Assembly (NCBI GenBank): GCA_043760555.1
Contig: JAYUOW010000032.1
Coordinates: 1-6,413 of the forward strand
Source: JANMDR01 sp043760555
GTDB taxonomy: Bacteria > Pseudomonadota > Gammaproteobacteria > Burkholderiales > Usitatibacteraceae
Direction of reading: 5' to 3'
DNA length: 6,413 nucleotides
Shown: piece by piece, positions 1-5,146 of the stretch
Layout of the letters: each line of letters begins with the position of its first letter
How positions within the stretch are numbered: the first letter of the stretch is position 1
Translations under genes and position numbers: made by a program
The notes under the pieces: model-generated
Databases searched by the model: none
The model's input: the letters and a program-made list of their open reading frames with translations, nothing else
What the model was told of the DNA's origin: nothing

Positions 1-630
1 TAGATTGGGGATGTGGACGGTGGGTAGAATGAGAAATCGACTATTACATACAATCTTGGATAATCCAGCGCGGCGGGTGGTGTCGTCCCAGCCAATCCAG
101 GTGTCGCGCGCGTTTAAGCGCCACGCCGGTGCGCTAAAGCCTAGCCCTCCGATGTAGCTTGTCTTGCCATCGATTTCACAGCCAATCAAGTAACGCAGTT
201 GTGCGCCACACAATGGGCTAGCGCCCTGCGGATGATGGGCGCGCATCATCGCCCACCATAAGCGCGATTGGGCGGCTTGGGTGCTGTTGACGGGTATGAG
301 GAATATCCGTTCCACATCGGCTAAATTGGCGGTAATTTTAGGCCAGAGGTGTTCTTCTGGCTCATCAGCGACGGTCGTTTTGGTGGTCTTGGTGGTCTTT
401 TTGAAGGTTGTTTCTCGTGCCTTCGGTAAGGTGAGCAGCCCACGCCGTTCTAGTTTCTGTAGGGCGATCCGGCAACTGACTTCCTTGGGGCGCCCGGTAG
501 GTGTGTGCCAGCCGAGCCAGTGACATACTTCCCGTGACAGCGCGCTGCGGGTGAGCGTGGTATCTTCCAACATGCGCGATCGGATGCGGGCGAGCGTGGG
601 TTCAAAGGATTCATGACCGATGTTGAGCAT
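1..630 (-). CDS. DruA-like protein (DUF4338 family), 5' part only; C-terminus beyond the left edge
   Basis: The frame is open for 210 codons from an ATG at 630 to the window edge, with an in-frame TAA four codons upstream, so the start is fixed although no strong Shine-Dalgarno is visible. Residues about 12-69 look like the helical N-terminal region of the family (WLGWHTPTGRPKEVSCRIAL, then LERRGLLTLP). Residues 77-86 are a Lys/Thr run (KKTTKTTKTT), probably a flexible linker. Residues about 125-210 carry the recognisable core: GAQLRYLI (142-149), LGFSAPAWRL (163-172), RDTWIGWDD (175-183) and NSRFLILPTVHIPNL (196-210). Family members are usually about 300 residues or more, so roughly a third is missing. 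DruA is a component of Druantia anti-phage systems, but solitary DUF4338 genes also occur in or beside transposable elements. The missing downstream side decides between these. The identification comes from remembered family motifs. It may be transcribed from the promoter of the arsR fragment upstream. Confidence 0.82.
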   Translation of the reverse strand, partial: MLNIGHESFEPTLARIRSRMLEDTTLTRSALSREVCHWLGWHTPTGRPKEVSCRIALQKLERRGLLTLPKARETTFKKTTKTTKTTVADEPEEHLWPKITANLADVERIFLIPVNSTQAAQSRLWWAMMRAHHPQGASPLCGAQLRYLIGCEIDGKTSYIGGLGFSAPAWRLNARDTWIGWDDTTRRAGLSKIVCNSRFLILPTVHIPNL

Positions 631-683
631 GCCTGTATGTTAAGGGAAATTGCTGCCCGTGTCCAGCGAAAAATCTGTGGGGC

Positions 684-815
684 AAGATGAGCTGCTAGCT
701 GGGGCAATAAGTGCTCGTCTTTAGTCAACTCCGCTTTGATTGCAGCCACTTTTTCTTCTTCAAAGCAGGCTACCTTACACATTGGGCTAATTATTACGTT
801 AGATTTTGCTTCCAT
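684..815 (-). pseudogene. N-terminal fragment of a CadC-type ArsR family metalloregulator
   Basis: An ATG at 815 with a good Shine-Dalgarno (AAGGA at 821-825, minus strand, five bases before the ATG) starts a frame whose first 44 residues match the N-terminal arm of cadmium/lead/zinc-sensing ArsR proteins: C13-x3-C17 followed by FEEEKVAAIKAEL and then a helix ending in QLAAHL. In CadC the equivalent C-x3-C cysteines contribute to metal binding, together with two cysteines in the DNA-recognition helix. After residue 44 the expected continuation (helix-turn-helix, ELCVCD-like motif) is absent. The frame stays open to 450, but there it is only an out-of-frame reading through the start of the DruA-like gene. 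A full protein would be about 110-120 residues, so more than half, including the whole DNA-binding domain, is gone. I infer truncation by insertion or deletion near 640-684. A chance resemblance is possible because the match is short, but the Cys spacing, motif order and SD agree. Confidence 0.68.
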
Positions 816-832
816 CGTGTTCCTTCATTTCG

Positions 833-865
833 TCATTATCGAAAATGATAGCATGGATTGTGTAA
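833..865 (-). promoter_or_regulatory. Candidate promoter and overlapping operator of the arsR/cadC fragment
   Basis: Reading the minus strand, TTACAC (865-860) and GATAAT (840-835) form a possible sigma-70 pair separated by 19 bases, slightly longer than ideal. Overlapping the -10 box is a 16-base imperfect palindrome, TCATTATCGAAAATGA at 833-848, symmetrical except for one mismatched pair and centred on TCGA. It lies about 18 bases before the arsR fragment's ATG. ArsR/SmtB repressors typically bind AT-rich dyads over their own promoter, so a leftover autoregulatory operator is a reasonable inference. There is no direct proof of function, and short AT-rich dyads arise by chance. Confidence 0.4.
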
Positions 866-1186
866 GTAGGTAAGTTTAGCTATGCCGAGGCCGGACAAAT
901 GCATTTATATTTGAATTACGCGAAAGCCCATTGGATGCGCGCAGGTGAAAACCCGCCTGTGGGCCTGATTTTGTGTAGTCAAAAAGGTACGGCAGAAGTC
1001 CACTACGCGTTAGAGGGTTTATTTATTAAAGTGTTGTTTGTGAAACACCAAACACTCTTACCCACAGAAGCGAAGATTGCAAAAGCGCTAGAGCAAATAA
1101 CAAGAAGGTTAGCCAACACCGTGTCAACGCGAAAAAATATCAAAGAAATAAGCGTCTCAAATTACTGCAAAATGAAAATATCGTAA
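866..1186 (+). pseudogene. C-terminal fragment of a DUF1016 / YhcG-like PDDEXK nuclease
   Basis: The recognisable frame begins at 866 (VGKFSYAEAGQMHLYLNY), directly after an in-frame TAA at 863-865, and continues through GENPPVGLILCSQKG and HYALEG to the stop at 1184-1186. These are the characteristic C-terminal blocks of DUF1016 proteins, which are PDDEXK-fold nucleases often associated with defence islands or mobile elements. In the family the stretch before VGKF holds the catalytic acidic and (D/E)-x-K residues. Here the codon at the expected lysine position is the TAA, and nothing convincing resembles the family upstream. An ATG at 899 (residue M of GQM) could open a 95-residue product, but resemblance runs 11 codons further upstream without a start, which argues for a remnant rather than a real small gene. 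The normal full length is about 340 residues. The last 15 or so residues (after STRK) do not obviously resemble the family. Confidence 0.78.
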
Positions 1187-1241
1187 GTTTGCTGCACTGC
1201 AACAAGCCCTCATTACCTGTGTTTTGCATTACAATTTGCAA

Positions 1242-1270
1242 GCTGCACAGGTTGGTGCGGCTATTTTTTT
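1242..1270 (+). terminator. Rho-independent terminator
   Basis: GCTGCAC (1242-1248) pairs fully with GTGCGGC (1255-1261) as RNA, including one U-G wobble, around the six-base loop AGGTTG. It is followed directly by TATTTTTTT (1262-1270). This is the classic intrinsic terminator layout on the plus strand. It lies 55 bases after the stop of the DUF1016 remnant and insulates the ABC operon from that side. Confidence 0.75.
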
Positions 1271-1431
1271 GTGTTTCGCGGCGACTTGCTAAGAATAAAA
1301 TCGCGACGCACAGCGAACTGGATGCAAAAATACAATATTTAATGCCTGAAGACGCCCTATTTTAGGGCATCTTCAGGCATCTAATTGGGCAATATTTAGC
1401 CATTTTGGTTTAATTTTAGGGTGCAAAGCCG
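1271..1431 (+). promoter_or_regulatory. Non-coding leader of the ABC transporter operon
   Basis: No ORF is supported between the terminator and the ATG at 1432. The leader contains the long hairpin at 1342-1380 and a Shine-Dalgarno AGGG at 1418-1421, ten bases before the ATG. TACAAT at 1331-1336 is a decent -10 candidate, but no good -35 lies 16-18 bases upstream. If used, transcription would start just before or at the hairpin and place it at the 5' end of the mRNA. A second combination, TTGGGC (1385-1390) with TTTAAT (1409-1414), would start at about 1421 and lose the Shine-Dalgarno, so it is less likely. The operon promoter presumably lies here, but its position is uncertain. Confidence 0.4.
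1342..1380 (+). repeat. Hairpin repeat, copy 1 (upstream of the binding-protein gene)
   Basis: The arms 1342-1359 and 1363-1380 form an 18-pair stem with a TTT loop and a single mismatch, C1353 against A1369. The left arm begins ATGCCTGAAGACGCCCTA. The 35-base core (1344-1378) is 31/35 identical, gap-free and in the same orientation to 3060-3094. No U-run follows, so it is not a standard terminator. It lies 51 bases before the binding-protein ATG. It could be a dispersed genomic repeat, an mRNA 5'-stabilising structure or a protein-binding dyad. Confidence 0.85.
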
Positions 1432-3060
1432 ATGACAAAACTAAACCGACGACGATCAATTGCATTTGCAGGTGTTTTTAGCGCCGCCTTATTTAGCGCA
1501 GGCTTTTTGGTAACGCCACCGGCTGAAGCCAAAACCTTGCGCTACGCGAGCCAAGATGATCCGCAAACGCTTGACCCGCATTCGGCTAATTTGGCGGTCA
1601 CTACGCGCTTGCTGTCGCAGGTATACGAGGGCTTAGTGGGGCGCGATGTTAATTTTAAAATCGTGCCTTGGTTAGCAACTTCATGGTCGCAACCCGACGT
1701 GCGCACGTGGCGTTTTAAACTGCGAGCCGACGTTAAGTTTCACGATGGCAGCGTGATGACGGCTGACGATGTGGTATTTTCGGTCGAGCGCGCGCTAAGT
1801 GCTAATTCGCAAATGAAAACAGCCGTGCAAGGCGTTGTGAGTGCTAAAAAAATCGACGGTCTCACCGTTGATTTAATTCTAAAAGACCCGAACCCAGCCC
1901 TGTTGAGCCATTTATTTTCGTTTCGGATTATGAATAAAGCATGGTCGCTTAAAAACAATTCTAAAGAGCCGCAAAACTATAAAGATAAAGAAGATACCTT
2001 CGTTTCGCGCAATGCCAACGGCACAGGACCATTCATTATTAAAGAGCGCCAAGCCGATGTGCGCGTGGTGCTAGTTGAGCACAAAGAATGGTGGAATCGC
2101 GCTAGCCCAGAGCGCGGCAACGTAACTGAAGTCATTTATTTGCCAATCAAATCTAATTCCACCCGCATTGCCGCGCTAATTTCAGGTGATGTTGATTTTG
2201 TGCTCGACCCACCGCAGCAAGATATTGCGCGGCTGCGTACTTCGGGCGATTTAACGGTCATCGGCGGTACCGAATCCCGGGTGCAGTTTATTGGCTTTGA
2301 CCAGCACCGCGATGAGCTTTTGTATAGCAACGTGAAGGGCAAAAACCCGTTTAAAGACATACGTGTGCGACAAGCAGTAAGCCACGCCATTGATATTCAA
2401 ACCATCAAATCAAAAGTGATGCGTGGTTTATCGAACCCTATTGGCACCATTATCACTAACGATGTAGTGGGCTACAGTAAGGCCGTTGATACGCGGCTTG
2501 AATACAGCCCTGAAAAAGCCAAGGCTCTGTTGGCTGCAGCAGGCTATCCCAACGGTTTTGAAGTGACGTTTGACTGCGGCAATATTCAGCCTGCAGCCGA
2601 TATTTGTTTGAGCATTGCGCCAATGTTAGCGCGCGTGGGCATCAAAGCATCACCAAATATTATTAACCAAGCTAATGTGTTCCCCAAGCTACAAAAGTTT
2701 GATACCAGCATGTATATGATTAGCTGGGGCTCCACTACGTTTGATGCGCTGTACACCTTGCAGTCCGTCATGCGCAGCTACACGGGGGATGCGAGTGGCC
2801 GCACCACCACGAGCGGTGGCGACGGTAACTATGGCCGCTATAGCAACCTAAAATTAGATGCGCTGATTGATAAAATAATGGTAGAAAACGATACCGTTAA
2901 GCGCAACGGCTTTATGACTGAAGCGCTCATGTTAATAAATAATGACGTCGCCGTTTTACCGCTGCACCAAGCGTTGGCACCGTGGATTATGCGCAAAAAT
3001 ATCACTGCTGTTTATGCGCCAAACCAAGTGGCGTATATGTTTAGAATCAACATTAAATAG
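1432..3060 (+). CDS. Periplasmic substrate-binding protein of a peptide-type ABC importer (SBP family 5)
   Basis: The product has 542 residues, normal for DppA/OppA-like proteins. Residues 1-33 are a signal peptide: basic start with Arg6-Arg8, hydrophobic core, and AEA before the likely cleavage after Ala33. The triple arginine gives only a weak Tat resemblance, and Sec export is more likely. Family features follow in order: the mature N-terminus TLRYASQDDPQTLDPH, the family-5 signature at 97-122 (LRADVKFHDG, then ADDVVFSVERAL), NANGTGPFII, KNPFKDIRVRQAVSHAID, and a likely disulfide pair Cys382/Cys392. The ATG at 1432 is supported by AGGG ten bases upstream and by the signal peptide starting there. 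The protein binds substrate in the periplasm and delivers it to the permeases encoded downstream. Substrate specificity cannot be read; di/oligopeptides are typical, but related proteins bind glutathione, nickel, opines or other compounds. The gene is bracketed by two copies of a hairpin repeat, the second containing its TAG stop. Confidence 0.93.
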   Translation: MTKLNRRRSIAFAGVFSAALFSAGFLVTPPAEAKTLRYASQDDPQTLDPHSANLAVTTRLLSQVYEGLVGRDVNFKIVPWLATSWSQPDVRTWRFKLRADVKFHDGSVMTADDVVFSVERALSANSQMKTAVQGVVSAKKIDGLTVDLILKDPNPALLSHLFSFRIMNKAWSLKNNSKEPQNYKDKEDTFVSRNANGTGPFIIKERQADVRVVLVEHKEWWNRASPERGNVTEVIYLPIKSNSTRIAALISGDVDFVLDPPQQDIARLRTSGDLTVIGGTESRVQFIGFDQHRDELLYSNVKGKNPFKDIRVRQAVSHAIDIQTIKSKVMRGLSNPIGTIITNDVVGYSKAVDTRLEYSPEKAKALLAAAGYPNGFEVTFDCGNIQPAADICLSIAPMLARVGIKASPNIINQANVFPKLQKFDTSMYMISWGSTTFDALYTLQSVMRSYTGDASGRTTTSGGDGNYGRYSNLKLDALIDKIMVENDTVKRNGFMTEALMLINNDVAVLPLHQALAPWIMRKNITAVYAPNQVAYMFRINIK

Positions 3061-3096
3061 GCTGAAGACGCCCTATTACAGGGCATCTTCAGCCTA
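3058..3096 (+). repeat. Hairpin repeat, copy 2 (overlaps the stop codon of the binding-protein gene)
   Basis: The arms 3058-3074 and 3080-3096 form a 17-pair stem with the loop ATTAC and one mismatch, C3069 against A3085, the same mismatch as in copy 1. The left arm starts TAGGCTGAAGACGCCCT, so its first three bases are the TAG stop. Compared with copy 1, three outer pairs are swapped in a compensating way (A-T to T-A, T-A to A-T, C-G to G-C), which preserves pairing. No U-run follows. Its place between binding-protein and permease genes is like that of mRNA-stabilising palindromes in other importer operons (malE-malF is the known example). I infer that it helps keep binding protein in excess over permease. 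Confidence 0.85.
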
Positions 3097-3145
3097 CTTA
3101 AAAATAGCTTTTGCACTTAACAAAGTAACCCGAAACGGAAAACCT

Positions 3146-4132
3146 ATGATTTCATTTATTCTTCAACGCGTCTTGCAAAGCATTATCGTGATGCTCACCG
3201 TGGGCTTTATTGCCTTCTCGCTATTTAACTTTGTGGGTGATCCGGTGTCGCTCATGTTGCCGCCCGAAGCCACCGAGGTAGACAAGGTTGAAATGCGTAA
3301 GGCACTTGGGCTTGATAAGCCGTTTTATGTGCAGTTTGCGACCTTTGTCGGCAATGCAGTGCAGGGTAATTTTGGCTTGTCGTTGCGTCTTGGCCGTCCG
3401 GTTTCGCAGCTGCTGCAAGAGCGTTTGCCAGCCACCTTGGAGCTCGCCTTTGTAGCAGCCGCTATTGGTATATTGATCGGCATTCCGGCGGGGGTTTACA
3501 CGGCGCTTAAAAGCAATAGTTTGGGGGCGCGGTTTTTGATGACGGTGTCGCTCGTTGGGGTGTCATTACCTAACTTTTTAATTGGTATTTTTCTGATCCT
3601 TATTTTTGCGGTGTGGCTGGGATGGCTGCCCTCCTTTGGGCGAGGCGAAGTGACGCAGCTGGGCTTTTGGTCTACTGGGTTTTTAACCACCTCTGGATTA
3701 AAGTCGCTGATATTGCCGTCGATCACGCTAGGGTTTTTTCCCATCACCTTAATTATGCGTCTAGTGCGCGCCGAAATGATGGAAGTATTGCGTACCGACT
3801 ACATCAAATTTGCCAAGGCACGCGGCATTGCAATTCGCGCGATTCATTTTGGCCATGCGCTTAAAAACACGCTGGTGCCGGTGCTAACCATTACTGGCTT
3901 GCAGCTGGGCGGCATTATTGCCTTTGCGATTATTACTGAAACCGTGTTTCAGTGGCCGGGTATGGGGCTGTTGTTTATTCAAGCGGTACAGTTTGCCGAC
4001 GTACCCGTGATGGCAGCGTATTTGTGCTTGATTGGCTTAATTTTCGTAACCATAAACTTATGCGTTGATCTACTTTATTTTGTAGTAGATCCGCGACTAA
4101 GAACTGACCGCGCAACCGGTGGAGCAAACTAA
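3146..4132 (+). CDS. DppB-family ABC transporter permease
   Basis: This 328-residue inner-membrane protein is one half of the transport channel. It starts MISFILQRVLQ, the usual amphipathic beginning of the family, and has about six membrane segments (roughly 9-30, 98-120, 131-158, 184-204, 243-268 and 285-312). A periplasmic region after the first segment contains LGLDKPFYVQF and GNFGLSLR. The ATPase-docking EAA loop is at about 218-245 (DYIKFAKARG, then HALKN and P245). ETVFQWPGMG and the C-terminal VDPRLR are also typical. The frame is open back to an ATG at 2942, inside the preceding gene, but those 68 codons do not resemble the family. The ATG at 3146 has GGA at 3137-3139 with a six-base spacing. 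It lies 85 bases after the binding-protein stop, with hairpin copy 2 in the gap, and the next permease follows after one base. The symbol is left blank because the substrate is unknown. Confidence 0.94.
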   Translation: MISFILQRVLQSIIVMLTVGFIAFSLFNFVGDPVSLMLPPEATEVDKVEMRKALGLDKPFYVQFATFVGNAVQGNFGLSLRLGRPVSQLLQERLPATLELAFVAAAIGILIGIPAGVYTALKSNSLGARFLMTVSLVGVSLPNFLIGIFLILIFAVWLGWLPSFGRGEVTQLGFWSTGFLTTSGLKSLILPSITLGFFPITLIMRLVRAEMMEVLRTDYIKFAKARGIAIRAIHFGHALKNTLVPVLTITGLQLGGIIAFAIITETVFQWPGMGLLFIQAVQFADVPVMAAYLCLIGLIFVTINLCVDLLYFVVDPRLRTDRATGGAN

Positions 4133-4133
4133 G

Positions 4134-5048
4134 ATGAATAGCATTTTTTCCCGTATTTTAGACAGCGATATTTGGTATAGTTTTAAGCAACGGCCACTCG
4201 TTATCGCGGCCGCCATCACCGTTTTTGTGTGCGTGTTCTGCGCGACCTTTGCGTCGTTTGTGGCGCCACATAATCCGTTTGATTTAAAAACACTTGATCT
4301 CAGCAATGCCTTCACGTCCCCTGCTTGGACTGCAAACGGCAAAGCCACATTCTTTTTAGGCACGGACGATCAGGGCCGCGATTTATTGTCGGCCATTATG
4401 TTTGGCTCACGCACATCCATTATCGTGGCAGTAGTGGCCGTGATGTTGTCGATGACCATCGGCATATCGCTCGGGCTGCTTAGCGGCTATTTGGGCGGCA
4501 AACTAGATGCGTTTATTATGCGCGTAGCCGACGTACAGTTATCGTTTCCCGCTATTTTGATCGCCCTACTTATCGACGGTGTAGCACGTGCGGTGATGCC
4601 TAAAGGCTCGCATGACAGTGTAGCGGTGGTGGTGCTGATATTTGCGATTGCGCTCTCGGGCTGGGTGCAATATGCCCGCACCGTACGCGGCTCAACGCTG
4701 GTTGAACGCAACAAAGAATACGTGCAAGCAGCCCGTGTTATTGGCCGTCACCCCATTGCGATTATGTTCACGCATGTGTTGCCTAATGTACTCGGCCCCG
4801 TGTTGGTATTAGCCACGTTACAAGTGGGCAGCGCTATTTTGATCGAGGGCACGTTGTCATATCTTGGCGTAGGCGTGCCACCAACGCAGCCGTCACTTGG
4901 CACCTTAATTCGCGTGGGTAATGACTTCTTATTTTCGGGTGAATGGTGGATAACAGTATTCCCCGGTGTGGCATTGGTGATGCTGGTATTGGCCATCAAT
5001 ATCGTCGGCGATTGGTTGCGCGACGTAATGAATCCGAAGCTTAATTAA
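4134..5048 (+). CDS. DppC-family ABC transporter permease
   Basis: The product is a 304-residue inner-membrane protein, the second half of the channel. Residues about 20-44 form the first membrane helix, followed by VAPHNPFD. The family hallmark LGTDDQGRD is at 75-83. Core membrane segments follow, and the EAA loop is at about 195-218 (EYVQAARVIG, then HVLPN). GTLSYLGVGVPP and the ending GDWLRDVMNPKL are typical. The ATG at 4134 is preferred because GGAG at 4121-4124 lies nine bases upstream. A GTG at 4119 in the same frame would add five residues and overlap the dppB-type gene, but it would have no equally placed Shine-Dalgarno. Only one base separates this ATG from the preceding TAA, so the two permeases are probably translationally coupled, fitting their one-to-one assembly. 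Confidence 0.94.
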   Translation: MNSIFSRILDSDIWYSFKQRPLVIAAAITVFVCVFCATFASFVAPHNPFDLKTLDLSNAFTSPAWTANGKATFFLGTDDQGRDLLSAIMFGSRTSIIVAVVAVMLSMTIGISLGLLSGYLGGKLDAFIMRVADVQLSFPAILIALLIDGVARAVMPKGSHDSVAVVVLIFAIALSGWVQYARTVRGSTLVERNKEYVQAARVIGRHPIAIMFTHVLPNVLGPVLVLATLQVGSAILIEGTLSYLGVGVPPTQPSLGTLIRVGNDFLFSGEWWITVFPGVALVMLVLAINIVGDWLRDVMNPKLN

Positions 5049-5075
5049 CAGTTGAATTTACGCAAATTGAAACGC

Positions 5076-5118
5076 GTAGGTTGGGCTGGCATCAAATCCA
5101 AGAACCAGCCCAACCTAC
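5076..5118 (+). repeat. Perfect 14-bp palindrome between the DppC-type permease and ATPase genes
   Basis: GTAGGTTGGGCTGG (5076-5089) and its exact reverse complement (5105-5118) enclose a 15-base loop. The outer half, GTAGGTTGGG, resembles the ends of short intergenic palindromic repeats found in many bacterial genomes; that comparison is from memory. It is unrelated in sequence to the two hairpins flanking the binding-protein gene. No U-run follows, so termination is unlikely. It lies 29 bases before the ATPase start and could modulate mRNA stability or downstream translation, or be a passive repeat. Confidence 0.8.
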
Positions 5119-5146
5119 AGTCAAAAATTTCGCGACGAGAGTCTCT

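Noticed and set aside
281..523. Plus-strand open frame of 80 codons
   Set aside because: It is antisense to the well-supported DruA-like gene, has no family resemblance and no convincing ribosome binding site.
450..683. C-terminal part of the frame starting at 815, as a real 121-residue protein
   Set aside because: Only the first 44 residues resemble a known family. From 630 on it overlaps the DruA-like gene in another frame and reads like a shadow.
1220..1241. TTGCA/TGCAA dyad just upstream of the terminator
   Set aside because: It is only about five pairs with a long loop, not distinguishable from chance.
1342..1380. Hairpin as a Neisseria-type DNA uptake sequence pair
   Set aside because: The arm contains CTGAAGACGCC, which does not contain the GCCGTCTGAA core in either direction.
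3058..3096. Hairpin copy 2 as a Rho-independent terminator ending the binding-protein transcript
   Set aside because: No run of T follows on the plus strand (CTTAAAAATA comes next), and termination here would cut off the permease genes. Partial attenuation is not excluded.
2942..3145. 68-codon N-terminal extension of the DppB-type permease
   Set aside because: It overlaps the end of the binding-protein gene, crosses the hairpin and has no family resemblance. The start at 3146 has an SD and the expected MISFILQR beginning.
4119..4133. GTG start for the DppC-type permease
   Set aside because: The ATG at 4134 has GGAG at the proper distance and gives the usual N-terminus.
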